Source: an uncultured Parabacteroides sp.
GTDB taxonomy: Bacteria > Bacteroidota > Bacteroidia > Bacteroidales > Tannerellaceae
Direction: 5' to 3'
Assembly (NCBI GenBank): GCA_900541965.1
Contig: UQLN01000039.1
Location: 1 to 40,833, forward strand
DNA: 40,833 bases
Position numbers and translations under genes: made by a program. The number at the start of each line of letters is the position of its first letter. The first letter of the stretch is position 1. Below the pieces are notes generated by a model that searched no databases, was not told the origin of the DNA, and was given only the letters and a program-made list of their open reading frames with translations. Shown here one piece after another: positions 25,022-33,768 of this stretch.

Positions 25022-26935
25022 TTAGTTCCAGAATGGATTTTGAACAAGTTTGGGATTCTTATCTATTTCCCATTGTGGAACCGGGAAAAAGTAGTTTTTC
25101 TTAGTAAAAGTTCTGGTCTGATAGACGGTCCGTTTAAAGAATGCCTTCGGATCGTTATCATTATCGCTTAGGCTTTCACCTAAATAGTTCATACCATAGA
25201 AATCTCGGTTTAAAGTTTCTTCCCCGATTTTCCAACGGCGGATATCCTGATAGCGTATACCGGATTCGCAATTAAGCTCAACCCGGCGTTCTCGGCGGAT
25301 TAAGTCGCGGATGCCTTCCTGGGTCGTTGGAGGAATAATCATACCCGTTCCGTTTCCATATTGAGGAATACCAGCTCGTTCCCGTACCAAATTAACATAC
25401 TTAAGTATGTCTAAATGAAGCGGTTCCGCTTCATTTAATGCTTCTGCATAATTCAAATAGGCTTCTGCGAGGCGGAAGTTGATGCTTGGACGGTAAGGAT
25501 GAATACCATTACGTGTATCATGTTCCGGATGTACCAGCTTACGCATCAGATAACCATTCTGGGGCGCATCATGTGTGATACCTCCATCCCATTCGCCTAC
25601 AAGGAAGCGAGTCGTTCTGTTTTCCGAACGATACCATGCACGGTTATAAAGAACAGAGATATAAAAACGGGGTTCCCGGTGGCAGTACATATTATAAGTC
25701 TCTGCTAAAGTTACCTGTCCTTTATGTCCGTCCTGGTTTCCCTGGCATTCAATCCATTTGGTATTGCGGATTTCTGGTTTAGTGGAGAATCCTTTTTCCA
25801 CATATCCGGACTTTTCATTAATAATAGGTTTTCCAATATCCCCGTTTGTGTAACCAAGGATAGGCGGAAGTCCGTTTTCCATAAAGAATGCGTCTACCAG
25901 TGACTGGGTGATACCATAACCTCCATTACCGGAACAACCACGGGGAGTACATAAGCTGTTTGTGCCTCCATGATCCCAGTCCGGACGGGCAAATAGGATT
26001 TCGTTGTTTCCTTCCGTCTCTTTTTTCATCAACATATATTGATAAGACTGGAAAGCATCGATGCTACCGTCATCATTATATACTTTATAAAGGTCTTTAC
26101 CGGCAGCATGCGCTGCATCAATCAATTCTTTATTGGCATCTGCTGCACGTTTCCATTTGCTTGCATCATAGATGGAACTGAATAATTCCTTGCCATTCGC
26201 ATTCACATGTCCTTTATAGTCTGGATTACCATTTAACAACGGACTTGCATTGAAAAGAAGCAAGCGGGCACGTACGGCGAGGCACATGAGAGATGTGGCA
26301 CGACCGAACTTTTTCTTATCCGAATAGACAGCAGGTAGTCCTTTGGATACTTCCAATAGCTCTTTGTCTATCCAATCGACAATAGAATCTACTGGTGTCT
26401 GGGTCATCATTAATTCATCATCTGGAGTATCAAGAGAAAATATCTTATTAGGATTAAAGGGAACTGGCCCATAAGTTTCTACTAAAATAGCATGATAGTA
26501 AGCAATCAGAAAACGGGCTTCCAATTTCATCAGGTCAACTTCTTCCTGAGTTACAAGCTGGGCCGCGTTTGGTTTTACATTTGCAATAAAGATTAGAGCT
26601 GAGCGGACACGTTTAGGGAGATTATCCCAATATCCTCTTGAGTCGCCACTGTTGGGATTCCAGTTACCTGTTTGTTTTTCTATAACTCCCCATCCAAATT
26701 TAAGCCATCCGATGGATGGGTTCTGGTCATCACTTAAAGCTCCTTCCTGGTCCATGAAACTCCGTTGATTTGGAATATTCGTATATACTCCGGCAAGCCA
26801 ATCTTCCGTACGTACTTTATCATTAAATATCATTTCGAGATCAAGCATGTCATCCGGTGCTTTATCCAGGAAATCCGAACAAGAAGCAAGTGTGAATAAG
26901 CTACTTGCTAAAAGAATATGTTTGAGTGTTTTCAT
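25022..26935 (-). CDS. SusD/RagB-type nutrient-binding lipoprotein
   Basis: Surface lipoprotein that forms the lid over its partner SusC transporter and binds the substrate. The 637-aa protein has a lipobox LASC (Cys19) followed by SDFLDKAPDDML, the usual SusD opening. TPR-like helices in the first half and the conserved C-terminal pieces SINFRLAEAYLNYAEALNEA near 485 and RRERRVELNCESGIRYQDI near 553 identify SusD_RagB. It starts 21 nt after the SusC stop. There is no CAZyme, lyase or peptidase in the operon, so the ligand is unknown. Confidence 0.93.
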   Translation of the reverse strand: MKTLKHILLASSLFTLASCSDFLDKAPDDMLDLEMIFNDKVRTEDWLAGVYTNIPNQRSFMDQEGALSDDQNPSIGWLKFGWGVIEKQTGNWNPNSGDSRGYWDNLPKRVRSALIFIANVKPNAAQLVTQEEVDLMKLEARFLIAYYHAILVETYGPVPFNPNKIFSLDTPDDELMMTQTPVDSIVDWIDKELLEVSKGLPAVYSDKKKFGRATSLMCLAVRARLLLFNASPLLNGNPDYKGHVNANGKELFSSIYDASKWKRAADANKELIDAAHAAGKDLYKVYNDDGSIDAFQSYQYMLMKKETEGNNEILFARPDWDHGGTNSLCTPRGCSGNGGYGITQSLVDAFFMENGLPPILGYTNGDIGKPIINEKSGYVEKGFSTKPEIRNTKWIECQGNQDGHKGQVTLAETYNMYCHREPRFYISVLYNRAWYRSENRTTRFLVGEWDGGITHDAPQNGYLMRKLVHPEHDTRNGIHPYRPSINFRLAEAYLNYAEALNEAEPLHLDILKYVNLVRERAGIPQYGNGTGMIIPPTTQEGIRDLIRRERRVELNCESGIRYQDIRRWKIGEETLNRDFYGMNYLGESLSDNDNDPKAFFKRTVYQTRTFTKKNYFFPVPQWEIDKNPKLVQNPFWN

Positions 26936-26956
26936 TTTATGTCTGTTTGTAATTGA

Positions 26957-29900
26957 TTAGAAATTAACATCGAACCCTATTGATACAGATTTCATAATAG
27001 GGTAGCGTAGCCCATTACTGGTATCTACTTCCGGATCCCATAATTTGAATTGGGAGAATTGCAGTAAGTTGGAGCCGGCAACGAATATGCGGGCACTTTT
27101 AATAAAGCTTGGAAGTAGTTTCTCTTTTGGGAAATTGTATCCCAATTCAATGCTTTTCATTCGTAACATACTCATATTGCGCAACCACCAGGTTGATGAT
27201 TGTGAATTATTCGCATTGGCAGAGCTGGATAACCTGGGCCAAAATACATCCTGGCTTGGGTTTTCTTTAGTCCAATGATCTCCATAGTTGTCATATATAT
27301 TACCCATACCTGCACCACTTCCCGGAATAAAATTGTTACCTCCGATTATACGGTATGTTTTTCCATTTCCCTGGAAGAAACAGCCGAAGTCCAGGCTTTT
27401 ATATTTTATAGTTGCGCCAAAACCATAAACGATTTGCGGGTCCCAGGTCCCTCCAATTGCACATTCATCCAAAGAGTTAATAATGCCGTCTCCGTTGATA
27501 TCTGCATATTTAATATCACCCGGACGAACTTTATCGCTAAATTTCTGAACAGGAATACCATCTTTCAGGATTCCTTTTTCTACATCCAGAAAATCATCTT
27601 TTGTAAATAAACCTTTATCAATCAGTCCGAATATCTGGTTAATCGGATGTCCGGTACGGGCACGGTTTGTTCCAATGACTCCTGCCGGTTCATCTTTTTC
27701 GGTAATTTTACTTTGGGCGTAAGTAAATGTACCGCGAACCATAATAATCCAATCTTTTCCTATATTTTTATTAGCAGAAAGAGAGAGGTCTATACCTTGG
27801 TTGGTTGCCTTGCCAAAATTGGCATAAGGCGTTTGTATAAATCCGGAGAAAGCAGGGATTGTTTGACGTTGCATGAAAATATCATAACGGTGGTCATGGA
27901 AATAATCAACAGATAAGTCAATCATACTCCACAGTCCTAAATCAAAACCGATATTTAGTTTTTTTACCTTTTCCCATGTAAGAGTAGGCGATCCCACTTG
28001 TCCTTCCCAACGTCCTGCACGATGGTAATCGTTATCAACACCCCAGCGATAACCACCAGTTTCATTGATAGTTGTTAGATAAGGAAAACGGATGGAAGAA
28101 CGAGAGCTACCTAAACAGTCGTTACCTACTAATCCGTAGGATGCACGAATTTTTGCGGTGGAAAAAATATCTTTCAATGATTCCATGAATGCTTCATCAG
28201 AGATAATCCATCCTATTGCTGCAGATGGAAAGAATCCGAAACGGTGTCCCTTTGCAAAGTTTTCGGAACCATTGTACCCGAAGTTAAATTCGGCAACATA
28301 CCGGCCATCGTATGTATAAGAAAAACGTCCGGCTATACCTTGGAAACGGAAAGGTAATTTTTGTCCTTCGTCCAGACTTCTCTGGTTATACATAAACATA
28401 CCGGCAATAGCATGTTTTCCAAAAGTGTTGTCATAGTTTAGAGAACCTTCCAGATAAGTACTTTTGCTTCCATATTCAGCAGAGAGCTTATGATCCAGAA
28501 AAACTTGTCCATAGTCTGCAATTGTCAGGTCTAATGAACCGTCAGAATTACGTTTGGTAGCCGGATTATAGTAATCCGGTGATTTTGACCGTATCACGGA
28601 AGTTGCACTACGGCGGTCAAAAGAGAAGAGGCCTTTTACTTTTAATCCTGGTAAGAAAAACTTTAAGTCCTGTTCAACAGAGAATAAAGATTCTATATTA
28701 CTTTCACTATGGTCTTCATATCCGGTTTGCGTGGCAAGTGCCCAAGGATTCTGACGGTTTTTTACACGAGGTATTTCTCCGGAAGAATATTGGGTTGGAT
28801 GCACGTATGGAGGTGTTTCAAAGGCGAGAGAAAATAGACCATCTACGCTTTGCGGTGCTCGTCTACGTTCTTGTAGATATCCCCCGATATTTACGCGGAA
28901 TAATGTAGTCGGAGTAATGTTTACATCTACATTAGAACGGATATTGTAACGGTTCAATGACGAAGAAGAGTCCCATGCTTGTTTTTCGTCGCGCTTGATA
29001 ATTCCTCCTTCATTATAGAAGGAACCGACCAGTGAATAACGTAAAATTTCACTACCGCCGGATACATCCAGATTGGCACGGGTATTATGCCCACTGCTTT
29101 TGGTGATTGCATCTATCCAGTTTACATTCGGATAAAGGTCCGGGTCTGCACCTGTACGGTATTTTTCCAGTACGTCTTTAGAATAGGGGGCAGGTTTTCC
29201 TTCATCTACGGCAATTTCATTGATTAAACTTAGATAATCATAAGAACCTGCGAATTTTGGTAGTTTGCCAAGAAGCGTAACTCCTTGTTCAAAGCGGATG
29301 TTGACTGCGGGTTTACCTGTTTTACCTCTTTTCGTATTAATAAGAATTACCCCGTTGGCTCCACGTACCCCATAAACGGCACTGGCGGAAGCATCTTTCA
29401 AAATAGAAAAAGATTCGATTTCAGCAGGGTCGATATTATTTAAGTTTCGTTCGATACCATCTACCAATACCAGTGGATTATTATTGCCGTTGAATGAAGA
29501 GATACCACGGATAAAGAAGCTGGAGTTATCATATCCGGGTTCACCACTACGTTGTGCCCCGATTACACCGGATAACTGTCCTACCAGGTTGTTACTCATA
29601 GAGCGGGAAGTTCCTACTTGTAATTGTTTGGGTTCAATAGTAGTAATAGAACCTACGATGGATACTTTCTTTTGCTTACCGAAACCTACGACGACAACTT
29701 CTTCTAAAGTTTTGCTGTCTTCTTTCATTTCTATATTGACGTTTAGCTGACTGCCAACTTCTACTTCTTGTGAGGCAAATCCCAGGTATTGAAATACAAG
29801 AATGGATTTTTTATCAGGTACGGTTAGAAAATAGTTTCCATCCAAATCGGAACTTGTACCGATAGTGGTTCCTTTGACTGTGATATTTACTCCGGGTAAC

Positions 29901-30304
29901 GGGTTCCTCTCTGAATCCCGGATAGTACCGTTTATTGCAATCCCATGAGGCTGTTGTTGCTGGGCATTTTCTTTGTATAATACGACTTGGTGCTCATTGA
30001 TTGTATATTTCAGACCGGATCCTTTCAGTACCTGGGCTAATAATTTTTCTATACTTGCCTCTTTTGTGTTAACATTCACTTTTTTGCTTAATACTGATTG
30101 CACTTCGTCGGAATAGAAAAAGACATATTCACTATTCTTTTCTACAGATTGAAGTATATCAAAAAGTGTTGTATTAGCTTGCATCGAAGGAAGAGGGTTC
30201 GATTGTGAATCGAATACCTCTGCGTAAAGCTTTGAGCTTTCTAAAATAGACATAAGAATAATACAGGTTATGTATATTCTATGGTTAAAGTTATTACGTG
30301 GCAT
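26957..30304 (-). CDS. SusC/RagA TonB-dependent transporter with N-terminal STN domain
   Basis: Outer-membrane TonB-dependent importer, 1115 aa. After a signal segment (about 1-28) comes an STN (secretin/TonB short N-terminal) domain (about 45-110, LFDILQSVEKNSEYVFFY and the end GLKYTINEHQVVLYK). A carboxypeptidase-like regulatory domain (about 122-195, LPGVNITVKGTTIGTSSDLD) and a TonB-box-like LEEVVVVGFGKQKK follow, then the plug (SFSILKDASASAVYGVRGA) and the beta-barrel ending in SIGFDVNF. STN domains usually contact a FecR-type anti-sigma factor that controls an ECF sigma gene. Neither gene lies within this window, so such control would act in trans. Confidence 0.94.
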   Translation of the reverse strand: MPRNNFNHRIYITCIILMSILESSKLYAEVFDSQSNPLPSMQANTTLFDILQSVEKNSEYVFFYSDEVQSVLSKKVNVNTKEASIEKLLAQVLKGSGLKYTINEHQVVLYKENAQQQQPHGIAINGTIRDSERNPLPGVNITVKGTTIGTSSDLDGNYFLTVPDKKSILVFQYLGFASQEVEVGSQLNVNIEMKEDSKTLEEVVVVGFGKQKKVSIVGSITTIEPKQLQVGTSRSMSNNLVGQLSGVIGAQRSGEPGYDNSSFFIRGISSFNGNNNPLVLVDGIERNLNNIDPAEIESFSILKDASASAVYGVRGANGVILINTKRGKTGKPAVNIRFEQGVTLLGKLPKFAGSYDYLSLINEIAVDEGKPAPYSKDVLEKYRTGADPDLYPNVNWIDAITKSSGHNTRANLDVSGGSEILRYSLVGSFYNEGGIIKRDEKQAWDSSSSLNRYNIRSNVDVNITPTTLFRVNIGGYLQERRRAPQSVDGLFSLAFETPPYVHPTQYSSGEIPRVKNRQNPWALATQTGYEDHSESNIESLFSVEQDLKFFLPGLKVKGLFSFDRRSATSVIRSKSPDYYNPATKRNSDGSLDLTIADYGQVFLDHKLSAEYGSKSTYLEGSLNYDNTFGKHAIAGMFMYNQRSLDEGQKLPFRFQGIAGRFSYTYDGRYVAEFNFGYNGSENFAKGHRFGFFPSAAIGWIISDEAFMESLKDIFSTAKIRASYGLVGNDCLGSSRSSIRFPYLTTINETGGYRWGVDNDYHRAGRWEGQVGSPTLTWEKVKKLNIGFDLGLWSMIDLSVDYFHDHRYDIFMQRQTIPAFSGFIQTPYANFGKATNQGIDLSLSANKNIGKDWIIMVRGTFTYAQSKITEKDEPAGVIGTNRARTGHPINQIFGLIDKGLFTKDDFLDVEKGILKDGIPVQKFSDKVRPGDIKYADINGDGIINSLDECAIGGTWDPQIVYGFGATIKYKSLDFGCFFQGNGKTYRIIGGNNFIPGSGAGMGNIYDNYGDHWTKENPSQDVFWPRLSSSANANNSQSSTWWLRNMSMLRMKSIELGYNFPKEKLLPSFIKSARIFVAGSNLLQFSQFKLWDPEVDTSNGLRYPIMKSVSIGFDVNF

Positions 30305-30568
30305 ATTGGGTTGTTTTCTCTTGGTAATTAAAATATGATTTGTTAGTTATAAAAATGTATTGGATTTTAAGGGATAATCTCTATGTCATAGGCAAAAAAC
30401 ATTTAGGGTTAAAATTGGGATTTATTTATATTTCTATTTAAAAACGCAGTAAAATTAAAAATGTCCCCATTATAAATGTGAAATAAAGTTAACGTTGGGT
30501 CGAGATGTTGTTAAAGTCAAAAAGAAATGAAATTAGTAAAGGTTTTGGCAATGATTGAACATCTGAAT

Positions 30569-31741
30569 TTAGAATATGGGGATTGCATAGACCAACCCTA
30601 ATGAAATCCGATGTGTATCGGGATCTGTTGCTCCCAGGCTTAATGCGGGCTTTTTTAAATCAATGCCTCTGTAAGTGTAATGTATAAAAACGAACAGGTC
30701 GCTTTTTTTGAATGGTGTATATTCAACACTACCTTGTATGTTCCAGGATGTACGGTATAAACCTTTTTCGAATGCCCTGTTACTTTGATATACCCGTGCT
30801 GTTTCATAGGCTCCTTTGATATACGCATTCCATCGGGGATGAAAACGGTAATCAACATCAGCAATAACAGAAAGATATTCTGTGTTTGCTGCCGTTTCTG
30901 GTATTGTGGGAAGATAACTAATCATACTGTGCTGGTCTACACTCTGGCGTGTATATATTATATCTATATAAGCGAGCAATGGACCTTTTTCGATGATATT
31001 ACCGAAAGTAAGATAATAAGAATATTTACCTTTTGCCTGTTGTCCCATAGCTGCAGCATATCGTAATTGTAATACGTTGTTGAAATAAGAACTGTTCCAG
31101 TTAACCACATACATGAATGGAATTTTAGATTCCTGGTATCCTTCAGGTAGGCCACTAGGGTAAATTTTACTATCTTCATCATGTTTATTATTCATTATCT
31201 GGAAAGAAAGCTCCTGGCTTGGAGTAATATACCAGTAACCGGAGACGCCTGCTTGATAACAGGTCAGCAGATTATTGAATTCACTGAATTCACGTACTCG
31301 AATGGCATTGACATAATATTCATATCCTCCAAAGTTCACGAACTGTTTACCTACACTGATTCCAAACTTGTTGTGAATGTTTAGATTCAGGTATGCCAAT
31401 TCAAGTGATGAAGATAAATTATCGACTGAATAAGGATTTGAATATTTATTAAATGATTGTCTGAAATGATATGTCAGGTTTTTCATGGCATTACCTTTAA
31501 TTTCCAGCCTGAGACGATTCAATTTGAAATTCATATCATCAAAAGTATTATCTACGAAATTGGCATTCGCAGAAGTGAATAACTGAAGGTTCATTTCCAC
31601 ATTCTTAATTACGGTTTTACCATGTGTAAGGCGTTCGACCAATGTTGGTTCCTGACCTGGGGTGTTCTCTTGTTCAATTTCTTGAGAATAAGATGATAAA
31701 GTAATAAGGGCACTGATTAACAGACAAAAAAGCTTTTTCAT
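30569..31741 (-). CDS. Outer-membrane porin of the phosphate-selective porin O/P type
   Basis: A 390-aa outer-membrane beta-barrel protein from the ATG at 31741. This start begins a good signal peptide (KKLFCLLISALITLSSYS, cleavage before QEI); an upstream in-frame Met at 31804 would add 21 residues and run into the divergent HAD promoter region. A short coiled segment precedes repeating amphipathic strands (NLQLFTSANANFV, LNRLRLEIKGNAM, FGISVGKQFVNFGG), ending in aromatic F. The pattern fits porin_O_P of Bacteroidales. It lies 264 nt upstream of SusC on the same strand and may be a separate unit. Phosphate specificity should not be assumed. Confidence 0.75.
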   Translation of the reverse strand: MKKLFCLLISALITLSSYSQEIEQENTPGQEPTLVERLTHGKTVIKNVEMNLQLFTSANANFVDNTFDDMNFKLNRLRLEIKGNAMKNLTYHFRQSFNKYSNPYSVDNLSSSLELAYLNLNIHNKFGISVGKQFVNFGGYEYYVNAIRVREFSEFNNLLTCYQAGVSGYWYITPSQELSFQIMNNKHDEDSKIYPSGLPEGYQESKIPFMYVVNWNSSYFNNVLQLRYAAAMGQQAKGKYSYYLTFGNIIEKGPLLAYIDIIYTRQSVDQHSMISYLPTIPETAANTEYLSVIADVDYRFHPRWNAYIKGAYETARVYQSNRAFEKGLYRTSWNIQGSVEYTPFKKSDLFVFIHYTYRGIDLKKPALSLGATDPDTHRISLGLVYAIPIF

Positions 31742-31813
31742 TTCTAGATATTTATTTATGTTCGCTAAATATAATAAGTTTTTGAATGAAAGAAAAGTGT
31801 TCATATTTATTCT

Positions 31814-31821
31814 TACCTTTG
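31814..31821 (+). promoter_or_regulatory. Possible promoter of the HAD gene
   Basis: TACCTTTG matches TAnnTTTG and lies 26 nt before the ATG at 31848. The nearest upstream TTTG (31781) is 29 nt away, longer than usual. The box makes the upstream in-frame start at 31758 unlikely. Confidence 0.45.
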
Positions 31822-31847
31822 TTTGGAATAAAAGAAGAATAAGAAAG

Positions 31848-32621
31848 ATGATTAAAGCTGTTTTTTTTGATATAGACGGAACTTTAGTGAGCTTTGAAAC
31901 TCATCAAGTGCCGCAATCTACTATTGATGCACTGGAGTTATTAAGAAAAAAAAATATAAAAGTTTTTATTGCCACAGGGCGCCACTACATTTCCATAAAT
32001 AATTTAGGGAACTTGCAATTTGATGGCTATGTTACATTGAATGGCGGATATTGTTTTGCTGGTCATGATGTGATTTATAAACATAGTATTCCAAATAAAG
32101 ATATAGAGTCGTTAATTCGTTACATGAATAAGGTAGATTCGTTTCCTTGTGCTTTTGTAATGGAGAAAGATATTCTGATGAATTATGTAGATGATTCAGC
32201 TAATAAAGTATTTGATATGTTGAATTTTCCAGCTCCTCCGATACGTCCGGTAGAAGAGGTCTGTGATAAGACAGTGTATCAGTTGATAGCTTTCTTTACA
32301 GCAGAACAGGAAAAGCGTATTATGCCTGTATTATCCCATTGCGAATCAACCCGCTGGAATCCATTGTTCACAGATGTTGTTCCTGCAGGAAGTAGTAAGA
32401 AAGTCGGTATAAGTAAAATGTTGAAATATTTTGGTATTGGCCTGAATGAATGTATGGCTTTTGGCGATGGAGGAAACGATATCCAAATGTTGGCACATGC
32501 CGGTTTAGGTGTTGCAATGGGAAATGCAGCAGATGAAGTGAAAGCCGCCGCCGCTTATGTGACGAGTTCTGTAGACAATGATGGGATTTTCAAAGCATTG
32601 AAACATTTTGGGGTGATTTGA
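31848..32621 (+). CDS. HAD-superfamily hydrolase, Cof type (sugar phosphatase-like)
   Basis: A 257-aa cytosolic phosphatase of the Cof/HAD-IIB group. Motif I is FFDIDGTL with the Asp nucleophile D8 and D10. IKVFIATGRH (motif II Thr) is near residue 47, the C2 cap follows, and the motif III/IV region is ECMAFGDGGNDIQML near 205. Members dephosphorylate sugar phosphates, flavin precursors or PLP; the exact substrate cannot be read from sequence. The start at 31848 gives the canonical N-terminus, MIKAVFFD. The carbonic anhydrase gene follows within about 30 nt and is probably cotranscribed. Confidence 0.9.
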   Translation: MIKAVFFDIDGTLVSFETHQVPQSTIDALELLRKKNIKVFIATGRHYISINNLGNLQFDGYVTLNGGYCFAGHDVIYKHSIPNKDIESLIRYMNKVDSFPCAFVMEKDILMNYVDDSANKVFDMLNFPAPPIRPVEEVCDKTVYQLIAFFTAEQEKRIMPVLSHCESTRWNPLFTDVVPAGSSKKVGISKMLKYFGIGLNECMAFGDGGNDIQMLAHAGLGVAMGNAADEVKAAAAYVTSSVDNDGIFKALKHFGVI

Positions 32622-32648
32622 TGTTTGAATTATATAATGTATATACAT

Positions 32649-33197
32649 ATGCCTATATTAAATGAGATATTGAATTTCAACCGTGAATTCGTAAAGAATA
32701 AAGGATATGAACAGTATATAACAAATAAGTATCCGGACAAGAAGATTGCAATCGTGACATGTATGGATACCCGGTTGACAGAATTACTTCCTGCTGCTTT
32801 GGGATTTAAAAATGGGGATGTTAAGGTAGTAAAGAATGCAGGTGGAGTAATCTCACATCCTTTTGGCAGTGCGGTGCGAAGTTTGCTGATTGCTGTTTAT
32901 GAACTGGGGGTAAAAGAAATTATGATTATCGGACATACTGATTGCGGTGCACAGCAGTTGAATAGCGAACGGATGCTCCGGAATATGAAAGCAAGAGGCA
33001 TTACGGATGAGAATCTGCAAATGCTGAAATATTGCGGATTGAATGTTGATACCTGGTTGAATGGATTTAATGATGTGGAAAGCGCAGTTCGCAAAACGGT
33101 CGATTTGGTTAAGGCACATCCATTGATCCCTTCAGATATAAGCGTTTACGGGTTTATAATAAACTCTGTTACAGGGGAATTAGTTCAGATTATATAA
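32649..33197 (+). CDS. Beta-class carbonic anhydrase
   Basis: Zinc enzyme interconverting CO2 and bicarbonate. From the ATG at 32649 it has 182 aa. Ligands are C38 with the D40/R42 dyad (TCMDTRL) and H96-x2-C99 (GHTDCGAQQL), the complete beta-CA set. NAGGVISHPFGSAVRSLL lies between. Alternatives are the ATG at 32637 and a TTG at 32625; the chosen start gives MPILNEILNFNREF, matching short soluble beta-CAs. Bicarbonate supply fits a CO2-dependent anaerobe. No promoter is seen in the gap after the HAD gene. Confidence 0.88.
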   Translation: MPILNEILNFNREFVKNKGYEQYITNKYPDKKIAIVTCMDTRLTELLPAALGFKNGDVKVVKNAGGVISHPFGSAVRSLLIAVYELGVKEIMIIGHTDCGAQQLNSERMLRNMKARGITDENLQMLKYCGLNVDTWLNGFNDVESAVRKTVDLVKAHPLIPSDISVYGFIINSVTGELVQII

Positions 33198-33293
33198 TAA
33201 AATAGAGAATAATTCAATGGCTTGTAATGTTAAATAAATAGAAATAAAACAAGAATTTAATATGTTGTATAGCATATATTCGGGTAAAATGCT

Positions 33294-33301
33294 TATATTT
33301 G
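33294..33301 (+). promoter_or_regulatory. Promoter of the 54-aa gene
   Basis: TATATTTG matches TAnnTTTG. A TTG at 33265-33267 lies 26 nt upstream, a little far. The predicted leader is about 75 nt and includes the hairpin at 33347-33366. Confidence 0.5.
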
Positions 33302-33346
33302 CAGTGTAAAAGAAAAAGAGAAAGTTTAGGTTTTTATTATTAACAG

Positions 33347-33366
33347 GCTTTCCAAGCGTGGAAAGC
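33347..33366 (+). promoter_or_regulatory. Leader hairpin before the 54-aa gene
   Basis: GCTTTCC (33347-33353) and GGAAAGC (33360-33366) form a perfect 7-bp stem with a 6-nt loop, ending 15 nt before the ATG at 33382. It sits where it could affect ribosome loading. Confidence 0.5.
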
Positions 33367-33381
33367 ATAAATTTTGAAATT

Positions 33382-33546
33382 ATGATAGCAAGTAGAAATG
33401 AAAAAAGTTTGCGTACTTTAGCGATGTTGCGTTATCAGGCTGACCGTTATCAGTCAATAGGAAATGGATCAATGTGTCAGCGGTTAAATGCTGAAATTCG
33501 TCGTCTAATGAACGAAATGAGCGAAAGCTCTAAAGTTGAAAATTAA
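33382..33546 (+). CDS. Small uncharacterised protein, 54 aa
   Basis: I do not recognise a function. From the ATG at 33382 it encodes 54 aa: a basic, mostly helical protein (LRTLAMLRYQADRYQ, then CQRLNAEIRRLMNEM) with one Cys and no signal peptide or membrane segment. A GTG at 33358 would add 8 residues but lies inside the leader hairpin. The gene has its own -7 box, a leader hairpin and a structured T-rich 3' region, so it is an isolated, expressed unit. The helix with spaced Leu/Met suggests a small coiled-coil or protein-binding role; this is a guess. Confidence 0.65.
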   Translation: MIASRNEKSLRTLAMLRYQADRYQSIGNGSMCQRLNAEIRRLMNEMSESSKVEN

Positions 33547-33574
33547 TTTATTAGTATAATTTTTTTGATGGGTT

Positions 33575-33661
33575 CTCTTCACCACCGTTTTTCACGGAAG
33601 GTGAGAGAAATGAACAGGTGGGGTATTCGACACTATAAGCGGTGGAGAGTAGCCTTTTTTT
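33575..33661 (+). terminator. Structured 3' region with two exclusive folds and a T7 tail
   Basis: Fold 1: CTCTTCACC (33575-33583) with GGTGAGAG (33600-33607), inner CCGT/ACGG (33585-33588, 33594-33597). Fold 2: CTCT (33575-33578) and CCACCG (33582-33587) with CGGTGGAGAG (33640-33649), followed by TAGCC and seven T (33655-33661). The folds share bases and cannot coexist. Fold 2 is terminator-like. Confidence 0.5.
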
Positions 33662-33692
33662 ATGCCCTTTTGTGTACTTCTTTTTTTTAGAT

Positions 33693-33723
33693 TTTGTGAT
33701 GTTTTTTTTTCGAACTATCTTTG
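33693..33723 (+). promoter_or_regulatory. Promoter of the M28 peptidase gene
   Basis: TTTG at 33693-33696 and TATCTTTG at 33716-33723 are separated by 19 nt, an excellent Bacteroidetes promoter, 45 nt before the ATG at 33769. Confidence 0.75.
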
Positions 33724-33768
33724 TGTGAAGATCATTCAGATTTTAAATGCTGAGCTAAATATAATAAG

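Noticed and set aside
24884..25171. 95-aa plus-strand frame across the 3' ends of the HD and SusD genes
   Set aside because: It runs through the minus-strand terminator and over SusD codons; no protein features.
25022..31741. A classical polysaccharide utilisation locus
   Set aside because: No glycoside hydrolase, lyase, sulfatase or hybrid two-component sensor is near the SusCD pair.
31758..31847. N-terminal extension of the HAD protein (30 residues)
   Set aside because: It precedes a -7 box and the canonical MIKAVFFDIDGT start.
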